A stretch of DNA of 33,868 nucleotides from Candidatus Cryptobacteroides faecavium (GTDB taxonomy: Bacteria > Bacteroidota > Bacteroidia > Bacteroidales > UBA932), in contig JADIMB010000005.1 of NCBI GenBank assembly GCA_017694995.1, forward strand, positions 1 to 33,868, read 5' to 3'. The notes beneath the pieces are model-generated. The model saw only the letters and a program-made list of their open reading frames with translations. It had not been told where the DNA came from and ran no database searches. Within the stretch, counting starts at the first letter, position 1, and each line of letters opens with the position of its first letter. This document shows positions 16,983 through 23,429 of the stretch, piece after piece. Both the position numbers and the translations under genes were made by a program.

Positions 16983-18029
16983 ATGATTAAAGCACTACCA
17001 CTATTTGCCGCCTGCACAGGTATCCTGGCAGCAAGCCTGACGGCATGCGCATCACAGAAAGACAGACAAAATGACGGAACGGGCGATACGGAATACCGCA
17101 ATCCGATAATCGGGAAAAGCATTCCCGACCCTACAGCGATCAGGGTTAAAGACGGCACATTCTACCTGTACGGCACGGAAGACACAAGGAACATACCGGT
17201 GTACAAGTCCGAGGACATGGTAAACTGGACTTTTGTCGGGACTGCATTCTCGGATGACACAAGGCCGTCATGGGACGGCAACCACAGCCTCTGGGCCCCG
17301 GAAATAAGATATATAGACGGGAAATATGTCCTGTATTACTCCTGGGCAAGATGGGGCGTAGAGTGGGAAAGCAATGTCGGAGTGGCGGTATCGGCTTCAC
17401 CGGAAGGCCCGTTCACCGACCTCGGATGCCTTGTAGACGCAAATGCCGAAGACATAATGGTGCAGAATTCGATAGACCAGTTCCATTTCCAGGACAAGGG
17501 GAAACACTACCTTTTCTGGGGCAGTTTCCACGGGATATATGTCACGGAACTTGAAAAGGACGGGCTGTCCATAAAGAGGAAAGCTGACGGCACGCCGGTA
17601 CTTAAGAAGCAGGTCTGCGGCTCAGCCTTCGAGGCCGTGAACATTTATAAGAAAGGGAAATACTACTATCTCCTCGCATCGGTAGGCACCTGCTGCGAAG
17701 GTGCGGCAAGTACATACAAGACTGTCGTAGGGCGTTCCACAAATGTGCTGGGCCCTTATGTGGACAGGAACGGGAAAGACATGATGGACAATGCGTATGA
17801 AACCGTAGTGCAGGGCAACAGCAAATGGGCAGGCACCGGGCACAATTCAATAATCCTGAAAGACGACGCATCCCAGGAATGGATAATCTACCACGGGTAC
17901 CTCAGGGACCAGGCCGACAAAGGAAGGGTCGTGCTCATGGACAAGCTCCTGTGGTCGGAAGACGGATGGCCTTATGTAGAAGGATATACCCCGTCTGTAC
18001 TATCGGAGAAACCTGTGATAAACAGATGA
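16983..18029 (+). CDS. Glycoside hydrolase family 43 lipoprotein (arabinanase/xylosidase type)
   Basis: The 348-residue protein starts with a lipoprotein signal peptide ending in LTAC (Cys22), so it is anchored to a membrane, probably the outer one. The five-bladed GH43 fold begins at SIPDPTAIR, where Asp49 would be the catalytic base. WAPEIRYIDGKYVLYYS (about 104-120) is typical of the second blade. NSIDQFHF (Asp165, pKa-setting) and FEAVNIYKKGKYYYL (Glu217, general acid) follow. GH43 enzymes cut alpha-L-arabinan, arabinoxylan or related glycans; the subfamily is not clear, although the layout recalls arabinanases. There is no SusC/SusD pair or other glycan gene nearby, so it is an isolated glycosidase. 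Its stop is 14 bases from that of the convergent mnmA. Confidence 0.87.
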   Translation: MIKALPLFAACTGILAASLTACASQKDRQNDGTGDTEYRNPIIGKSIPDPTAIRVKDGTFYLYGTEDTRNIPVYKSEDMVNWTFVGTAFSDDTRPSWDGNHSLWAPEIRYIDGKYVLYYSWARWGVEWESNVGVAVSASPEGPFTDLGCLVDANAEDIMVQNSIDQFHFQDKGKHYLFWGSFHGIYVTELEKDGLSIKRKADGTPVLKKQVCGSAFEAVNIYKKGKYYYLLASVGTCCEGAASTYKTVVGRSTNVLGPYVDRNGKDMMDNAYETVVQGNSKWAGTGHNSIILKDDASQEWIIYHGYLRDQADKGRVVLMDKLLWSEDGWPYVEGYTPSVLSEKPVINR

Positions 18030-18043
18030 CATACAGGCAGGAA

Positions 18044-19489
18044 TCAGCATGAAATCACTCCCGAGCCTACCATTTCGTCATGGTCATACCATACGGAGAA
18101 CTGGCCGGGAGTGATTCCGCGCTGAGGAGAGTCGAAAAGGATATAAAGCCCGCTGTCCCTCATCACGAGCGTAGCGTCCTGCAAAGGCTGCCGGTAGCGG
18201 ATACGCACCCGATAACGCCGGAGTTCACCTGATTCCATAGGAATGTCCTCCCGTATCCAATGTATATCCTCCGGCCTGATACGCAGGCAACTGCGGGAAA
18301 GGCCCTTGTGAGTATGGCCTTCACCTACGTATATTACATTGTCCTTCAAGTCTGTACTTATGACAAAGAGGGAATCCTTGTGCCCCCCTACATTGAGACC
18401 TTTTCGCTGGCCTATGGTATAGAACTGCGCCCCGTCATGCCTGCCTATAATCTTCCCGTACGGGTTTTCCTTGTAGCGGGTCTTCTTTATATGTTTCTTC
18501 CCGCTCCTGTAAGTCTCTGTCTCGAACCTGATGCCATCATAAGTCACCGGGCAGGAAAGCCTGAGAAGGTCCTCGTCAGTCAGTGACCCGATCCTTTCGG
18601 AGGAAAAAGGGGAATCGGCAGAACAGCCGCCCTCATTGGCCGGATTGCCGGCTGCATCATACTCATGAGCGGGGTCATTGACTTTCAGGGATCTGGTCTC
18701 GGATATATAGTCCGTTATCATCCGCACGTCTCCCGACTCCCGGTCCTTCTTCAAGGAAAGAAGAGTGTCGTGGATGAATCCGTATTGCGCATTATCCTGG
18801 AAATAAGCGTCATAAACCTCGACAATATTTCCTTCCGCAGGACTGAGTTTCTGCTGCAGGAACGTCGGCAGGTCCACCTTTCCGACAAAGCATATCCCCT
18901 GTGAATCCTTCTTGTCCGCTGAGGGGAGGTCAGCCTCCTTGGCTATACGGCGGACCTCCGGCTTGTCAAGATCACCTACCGGGAACATCGCCCTTGAAAG
19001 CTGCTCCTGGGTGAGCTGGCAGAGGAAATAACTCTGGTCTTTGTTGGGGTCGCTTCCGGCGAAAATCCTGTACACGGGTTCCCCGTCCGCCCCGGTAATC
19101 ACGTCCTTGCGGCAGTAGTGCCCTGTCGCCACGCAGTCAGCCCCAAGTTTCATGGCGCACTTGAGAAAGGCATCGAACTTTATCTCCCTGTTGCACAGCA
19201 CATCAGGATTAGGGGTGCGTCCTTTAGAATACTCGTCGAACATATAGTCGACAACCCGTTTCCGGTATTCTTCGCTCAAATCGACGAAATAGAAAGGGAT
19301 GCCTATCTTGCGGGCCACCATCTCAGCCACGAAGCGGTCTTCCTCCCACTCACAGTCCCCGTGGAGAGTACCTGTGGTGTCATGCCAGTTCTGCATGAAA
19401 AGGGCAAAGACATCATATCCGGCCTTCTTCAGAAGGTAAGCCGCCACACTGGAGTCTACTCCGCCTGACAATCCTACACAAATTTTCAT
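18044..19489 (-). CDS. mnmA: tRNA 2-thiouridylase MnmA with a long internal insert
   Basis: I place the start at 19489, where MKICVGLSGGVDSS begins the PP-loop ATP-binding site. An in-frame start 51 bases upstream adds residues unlike the family. The 481-residue protein is over 100 residues longer than E. coli MnmA (about 370). Motifs include SGGVDSS (8-14), catalytic Cys99 (VLCNREIKF), Cys200 (DSQGICFVGKV) and GAQFYTIGQRKGLNVGG (about 353-369). The extra length lies mostly between residues 225 and 345. MnmA moves sulfur to U34 of tRNA-Lys, -Glu and -Gln. It is divergent from cdd and convergent with the GH43 gene. Confidence 0.93.
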   Translation of the reverse strand: MKICVGLSGGVDSSVAAYLLKKAGYDVFALFMQNWHDTTGTLHGDCEWEEDRFVAEMVARKIGIPFYFVDLSEEYRKRVVDYMFDEYSKGRTPNPDVLCNREIKFDAFLKCAMKLGADCVATGHYCRKDVITGADGEPVYRIFAGSDPNKDQSYFLCQLTQEQLSRAMFPVGDLDKPEVRRIAKEADLPSADKKDSQGICFVGKVDLPTFLQQKLSPAEGNIVEVYDAYFQDNAQYGFIHDTLLSLKKDRESGDVRMITDYISETRSLKVNDPAHEYDAAGNPANEGGCSADSPFSSERIGSLTDEDLLRLSCPVTYDGIRFETETYRSGKKHIKKTRYKENPYGKIIGRHDGAQFYTIGQRKGLNVGGHKDSLFVISTDLKDNVIYVGEGHTHKGLSRSCLRIRPEDIHWIREDIPMESGELRRYRVRIRYRQPLQDATLVMRDSGLYILFDSPQRGITPGQFSVWYDHDEMVGSGVISC

Positions 19490-19629
19490 ACTGTTTCTCC
19501 TATCAGTAAGCCAACATGGACCGATTTTTCTGAAAAACAAGGCAGATAAGCGATAAATTCGTATATTTGGCCTTATGGCATTTTACAGTCGCAGTATAAC
19601 TGCTGCATCACTGCCTGATTTCCGAGGTG

Positions 19630-19648
19630 CAAAGATAACATATATTTG
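19630..19648. promoter_or_regulatory. Overlapping divergent -7 boxes for mnmA (minus) and cdd (plus)
   Basis: TATCTTTG on the minus strand (19630-19637) and TATATTTG on the plus strand (19641-19648) are three bases apart and form a near-palindrome. Each fits TAnnTTTG. The expected -33 zone of each promoter falls across the other, so polymerase could occupy only one at a time. The mnmA leader would be about 135 bases long and the cdd leader about 40. Neither has a clear TTG. Confidence 0.5.
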
Positions 19649-19693
19649 TGACCGGCGCATCAGGCCTGGCAAAACATTAAAAACAGACTGCAT

Positions 19694-20170
19694 ATGAAGT
19701 CTCTCGAACTCAAGATCAATTACATGGAGTACGACAGCCTGGACGAGCTTTCTCCGAAAGACCGCGAGCTCGCACAGGCGGCCCTGGATGCGGTCCGGGG
19801 AGCATATTCACCATATTCGCATTTCAGAGTCGGCGCGGCGGTACGTCTCTCTACAGGTGAAATCGCCACAGGGGCAAACCAGGAAAACATAGCCTACCCG
19901 TCCGGACTCTGCGCAGAAAGGACAGCGATGTTCCATGCCGGAGCAACCCGTCCTGATGCGGTCATGGAAGCTCTCGCTGTGGCAGCTGAGCAGAACGGCA
20001 CTCTCTGTGCTCTTCCGGCGACACCGTGCGGAGCTTGCAGGCAGGTGATGGCTGAATACCAGACAAAAGCAGGGAAGCCGATGGAGATCCTGCTGGTCGG
20101 GGCTGGGAAAATATGGAAATTCTCAAAAGTCGACGATATCCTGCCGTTCATATTCGATTCCCTGAAATGA
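19694..20170 (+). CDS. cdd: Cytidine deaminase
   Basis: The 158-residue protein carries the zinc-binding and catalytic motifs of the homotetrameric cytidine deaminases: CAERTA (the catalytic Glu follows the first zinc Cys, about 75-80) and PCGACRQ (about 113-119). The preceding YSPYSHFRVGAA is the usual substrate-binding segment. It converts cytidine and deoxycytidine to uridine and deoxyuridine in pyrimidine salvage. It is transcribed away from mnmA and towards the SRP RNA gene, which starts about 50 bases beyond its stop on the opposite strand. The N-terminus (MKSLELKINYMEY) is a little longer than in many relatives; Met11 is an alternative start. Confidence 0.95.
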   Translation: MKSLELKINYMEYDSLDELSPKDRELAQAALDAVRGAYSPYSHFRVGAAVRLSTGEIATGANQENIAYPSGLCAERTAMFHAGATRPDAVMEALAVAAEQNGTLCALPATPCGACRQVMAEYQTKAGKPMEILLVGAGKIWKFSKVDDILPFIFDSLK

Positions 20171-20220
20171 TGGAGGCAGACCGCGCCATGCGAAAGCGCC
20201 GATTTAAAAGTTTTTGAACG

Positions 20221-20323
20221 AAAAAAGGGTAAGCTGAATACATCGCACCGCTACAACCTCCTACCCTTGCTACCTTCCGGTCCTGGGGGAATTCAGAGGG
20301 AGCTGGTCGTGTATGACTTACCC
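20221..20323 (-). ncRNA. ffs: Signal recognition particle RNA (small bacterial 4.5S type)
   Basis: Read on the minus strand, the roughly 103-base sequence contains the universal SRP core CCAGGACCGGAAGGTAGCAA: the GGAA tetraloop with the flanking symmetric and asymmetric loops bound by Ffh. The two ends pair (GGGTAAG at 20317-20323 with CTTACCC at 20227-20233) and a run of Ts follows (20221-20226), so the closing stem probably serves as terminator too. It works with Ffh and FtsY to target proteins to the membrane. The 5' end is set by the promoter box at 20328. Confidence 0.92.
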
Positions 20324-20327
20324 GATG

Positions 20328-20356
20328 CAAAGGTAGTCATTTTTTCATGATTTCAA
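20328..20356 (-). promoter_or_regulatory. Promoter of the SRP RNA
   Basis: On the minus strand, TTG (20354-20356), an 18-base spacer and TACCTTTG (20328-20335) fit the Bacteroidota consensus. Start of transcription at about 20321-20323 coincides with the paired end of the RNA. Confidence 0.75.
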
Positions 20357-20569
20357 AAATTTATCTCTATATAAGCCATAAATCACATAAAATCCATGCC
20401 AGGATTTGAAAAGATGAGATCCGGACAGCCCGCAGACACACGTATATCGATGCCGGATGCACTTTCCCCGGCGGAGGCATGATCACCACCGTGGACCATA
20501 CCCTCAAAGTCCCAATGTCCAGACAAATACGCCCCGGCATCCGATGGGCCATATCGGAAGAAGGGAGCT
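20357..20569. other. Intergenic stretch of about 210 bases without a supported gene
   Basis: Between the SRP RNA promoter and the COG2509 flavoprotein stop I see no tRNA, terminator with a T run, or known motif. A minus-strand frame of 67 codons (20383-20586, GTG start) stays open across it and overlaps the flavoprotein end by 17 bases. Its product matches nothing I recognise and its codon choice is unlike the neighbours, so I do not call it a gene. Confidence 0.4.
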
Positions 20570-22123
20570 CTATACCCTTGCGGCACAGTTGATCCCGTCC
20601 AGGGCGGAGGAGACTATGCCTCCTGAATATCCTGCACCTTCCCCGCACGGGAAGAGCCCTTTCACCTGGGTATGCTCGAATGTCACGGGATCCCGCGGAA
20701 TGCGCACAGGGGACGAAGTGCGGGACTCCACACCGAGGAGCAGGGCATCGTTGGTGTAATACCCTTTCATCTTCCTGTTCCCAATTTCAGGGAAAGCATA
20801 CTTCAGCCTCATGGCGACATGCTCAGGAAGGAGCTCGTGAAGAGGCGCGGACACCGCACCGGGATGATATGAAGTGGCAGGAAGCCCGGACGAGACCGCC
20901 TTCCTGCAGAAGTCCATCATTCTCTGCGCCGGGGCCTTCATGGAACCGGTGAACCGGAACATCGCCTGCTCGACATCCATCTGGAAACGGAGCAGGGACA
21001 AGGCTCCGTATTTCGAATACTGCGGCATATCATCAGGCTCCACCGAGACCACCACGCCGGAATTGGCCCACTTTGAATTACGCGCGGAATTGGACATCCC
21101 GTTCAGGACCACCTCCCCGGGGGCAGTAGAGGACGGGACAAGGATTCCTCCCGGGCACATGCAGAAAGAAAAGACTCCCCTGCCTTCAATCTGGGTCACA
21201 AAGGAATATTCAGCGGCGGGCATGTAAGGCTGGTACCTGCCATGATACTGAATCTTGTTTATGAGGGACTGCGGATGCTCCACGCGTACACCGAGGGCAA
21301 ACCCCTTGGCCTGGAGCCCCCATCCTTTCCGGTCGAAAAGCATATAGATATCCCTCGCGGAATGACCGGTCGCGAGTATTACCTTGCCGGCCTTGAATTC
21401 TTCACCGGAAACGCTCCCGTCCTCTGCTGTCCTGTCTGCAGCCACAGTGAATGTCCCGTCAGAAGACCGTGATATGTCTGTAACCCTGGTGCTGAAATGG
21501 TACTCTCCCCCGTGCTCCACGATACATTCGCGGATATTCTCCACTATGGCGGGCAGACGGTCGCTGCCTATATGCGGATGTGCGTCTATGAGAATCGACG
21601 GGTCCGCCCCGAATGCCACCAGCTGGTGCAGCACCTCACGTATATCCCCACGCTTGGAAGAACGAGTGAAAAGCTTCCCGTCAGAGAAAGTGCCGGCGCC
21701 TCCCTCTCCGAAGCAGTAGTTGGAATCCGGGTCCACGACACCTTCCCTTGAAAGCCTGGCCATGTCGAACTTCCTTCTGTGCACGTCCTTTCCCCGCTCA
21801 AGTATCACCGGTTTCAACCCGCGCATCAGGAGCCTCAGGGCCGCGAACATACCGGCCGGACCTGCACCTATCACTATGACTGGACGGGCAGAAGACACAT
21901 CCTGATACTCAGGAAGCCTGTACTCCGGATACTCCTCCCCTGTCCTGTATGCCTCTACCCTGTATCTGTACAGGATCTCCCCGCGTGCATCTATTGAACG
22001 CCTTGATATCCGGTAATGCGCCACAGCTTTCGGCGTCACGCCCAACGCCCTGGATGCCGCAGCCACTATCTGTTCCGGGGACGGCTCCTTTCCTATAGGA
22101 CAAGAAAGTTCGATTTCCTTCAT
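20570..22123 (-). CDS. FAD-dependent dehydrogenase-like protein (COG2509 type)
   Basis: The 517-residue protein has an N-terminal domain of about 75 residues (SPEQIVAAASRALGV, YRISRRSIDARGEILYRYRV) that is typical of this group. The FAD-binding motif VIVIGAGPAGMFAALRL follows (about 82-98), with ILERGKDVHRR. GEGGAGTFSDGKL (about 138-150) is the group's hallmark. The end is CGEGAGYSGGIVSSALDGI, the FAD-contacting tail. The group is widespread and often annotated as a NAD(FAD)-utilising dehydrogenase, but its substrate is unknown. It lies downstream of tsaD on the same strand, separated by 130 bases holding three tandem hairpins. The ATG at 22123 gives the usual N-terminus. Confidence 0.88.
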   Translation of the reverse strand: MKEIELSCPIGKEPSPEQIVAAASRALGVTPKAVAHYRISRRSIDARGEILYRYRVEAYRTGEEYPEYRLPEYQDVSSARPVIVIGAGPAGMFAALRLLMRGLKPVILERGKDVHRRKFDMARLSREGVVDPDSNYCFGEGGAGTFSDGKLFTRSSKRGDIREVLHQLVAFGADPSILIDAHPHIGSDRLPAIVENIRECIVEHGGEYHFSTRVTDISRSSDGTFTVAADRTAEDGSVSGEEFKAGKVILATGHSARDIYMLFDRKGWGLQAKGFALGVRVEHPQSLINKIQYHGRYQPYMPAAEYSFVTQIEGRGVFSFCMCPGGILVPSSTAPGEVVLNGMSNSARNSKWANSGVVVSVEPDDMPQYSKYGALSLLRFQMDVEQAMFRFTGSMKAPAQRMMDFCRKAVSSGLPATSYHPGAVSAPLHELLPEHVAMRLKYAFPEIGNRKMKGYYTNDALLLGVESRTSSPVRIPRDPVTFEHTQVKGLFPCGEGAGYSGGIVSSALDGINCAARV

Positions 22124-22184
22124 TGCTTATCTGTTTTCTGTCAATAAATAAACGTCAGTTCGACGAATTAAAGTTCAATCCTAT

Positions 22185-22238
22185 GTCACCTGCCGTGACC
22201 ACGCTGCCGCTCCGGTGCGGCCCTGACGGGTCTTCAGG
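22185..22238 (-). promoter_or_regulatory. Three tandem hairpins between tsaD and the COG2509 gene
   Basis: Three perfect five-base stems follow one another in 54 bases: 22234-22238 with 22222-22226 (CCTGA/TCAGG, loop 7), 22217-22221 with 22206-22210 (GCCGC/GCGGC, loop 6) and 22195-22199 with 22185-22189 (GTCAC/GTGAC, loop 5). The first two abut and the third is six bases on. No T run follows, so this is not an intrinsic terminator. It may be a structured leader, processing site or protein-binding RNA. Confidence 0.4.
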
Positions 22239-22253
22239 AATTCTACAATGCAT

Positions 22254-23279
22254 CTACCTTCCGAAATCCGCAATACGCGATACAGGAGCTATGTCCAGAG
22301 CAGTGCGCTCTCCGTTCAGATAGTGGAAATAACCTGCAATGGCTATCATCGCAGCATTGTCCGTAGTAAACTTGAATTCAGGAAGATACGTAGTCCATCC
22401 ACGTTTCTTTCCCTCCTCCGTCACAGCTGTACGCAATCCGCTGTTCGCCGACACTCCCCCACCTATCGTAATCTGCTTTATCCCTGTCTGCTTCGCAGCC
22501 TTTATCAGCTTGTCCATCAGTATCTCGATAAGTGTCCTCTGGAACGATGCACATATATCCTCCTTGTTCTTCTCCATGAAATCCGGATCGGTGGCAAGCT
22601 GGTCACGGACAAAGTAAAGCAATGAAGTCTTCACTCCGCTGAAACTGTAGTCCAGGCCCGGGACATGAGGCTTGGCGAAATGGAACTTCCGCGGGTCGCC
22701 CAGCTTGGCGAGCCTGTCCACTACAGGTCCGCCTGGATACCCCAGCCCCATCATCTTGGAACATTTGTCAAAAGCCTCCCCTACTGCATCGTCTATGGTC
22801 TGCCCCAGAATCTCGAAGTCCAGAGGACTGTTCACCTTGACTATCTGGGAATTCCCCCCTGACACCAGAAGGCACAGGTACGGGAACTCCGGCACAGGCG
22901 TCTCCTTGTCATACTGCTTTATGAAATTGGCAAGCACATGGCCCTGGAGATGATTCACCTCTATAAGAGGCCTGTCCAGCGCAATGGAAAGCCCTTTGGC
23001 GAATGAAGTCCCGACAAGAAGCGACCCGAGGAGGCCCGGCCCGCGTGTGAAGGCGATAGCCGTTATGTCAGACGCCTTTATCCCCGCCCTGTCGATGGCC
23101 TGGCTCACGACCGGGACAATATTCAGCTGGTGCGCCCTGGAGGCCAGCTCCGGGATCACGCCTCCGTAAGCCTTGTGCACATCCTGGCTGGCAAGGACAT
23201 TGGAGAGCAGATACCCGTCCCTGATCACTGCCGCCGATGTATCGTCACAGGAAGATTCTATACCTAATATAATATCCAT
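22254..23279 (-). CDS. tsaD: tRNA N6-adenosine threonylcarbamoyltransferase
   Basis: I place the start at 23279 (MDIILGIESSCDDTS), the invariant N-terminus of the family. An in-frame ATG at 23396 would add 39 residues of promoter-region translation. The 341-residue product has normal length. Metal-binding residues are His110 and His114 (HLQGH). GVIPELASRAHQ (about 40-51) and the C-terminal DNAAMIA are typical ASKHA-fold signatures. TsaD transfers threonylcarbamoyl to A37 of ANN-decoding tRNAs, making t6A. It is divergent from tamB. MtaB, which methylthiolates t6A37, is encoded downstream at 29066. Confidence 0.96.
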   Translation of the reverse strand: MDIILGIESSCDDTSAAVIRDGYLLSNVLASQDVHKAYGGVIPELASRAHQLNIVPVVSQAIDRAGIKASDITAIAFTRGPGLLGSLLVGTSFAKGLSIALDRPLIEVNHLQGHVLANFIKQYDKETPVPEFPYLCLLVSGGNSQIVKVNSPLDFEILGQTIDDAVGEAFDKCSKMMGLGYPGGPVVDRLAKLGDPRKFHFAKPHVPGLDYSFSGVKTSLLYFVRDQLATDPDFMEKNKEDICASFQRTLIEILMDKLIKAAKQTGIKQITIGGGVSANSGLRTAVTEEGKKRGWTTYLPEFKFTTDNAAMIAIAGYFHYLNGERTALDIAPVSRIADFGR

Positions 23280-23336
23280 CACGAAAAGTTTTACTGAAAC
23301 AGCCCCGGTTTCCCGGAGAAGCACTCTTTCGGCGGA

Positions 23337-23374
23337 CAAAAATACGAAAATATCGGAGATAATTGCTATTTTTG
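23337..23374. promoter_or_regulatory. Overlapping divergent -7 boxes for tsaD (minus) and tamB (plus)
   Basis: TATTTTTG occurs on the minus strand (23337-23344), 57 bases before the tsaD ATG, and on the plus strand (23367-23374), just before the tamB coding region. They are 22 bases apart, so the two promoters would occupy the same DNA. No TTG is found at the expected -33 positions, which makes both calls moderate. Confidence 0.45.
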
Positions 23375-23429
23375 TAAGTTTCACAAAATCTGGCAAAGTA
23401 TCAGAAGGCTGCTTAAAATATTATGGCTG

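Noticed and set aside
19490..19540. Longer MnmA start 17 codons upstream of the PP-loop methionine
   Set aside because: The added residues are unlike the family and MKICVGLSGGVDSS is the normal N-terminus.
23280..23396. Upstream ATG for tsaD adding 39 residues
   Set aside because: The extension is translated promoter region (it includes the -7 box) and has no counterpart in TsaD proteins.
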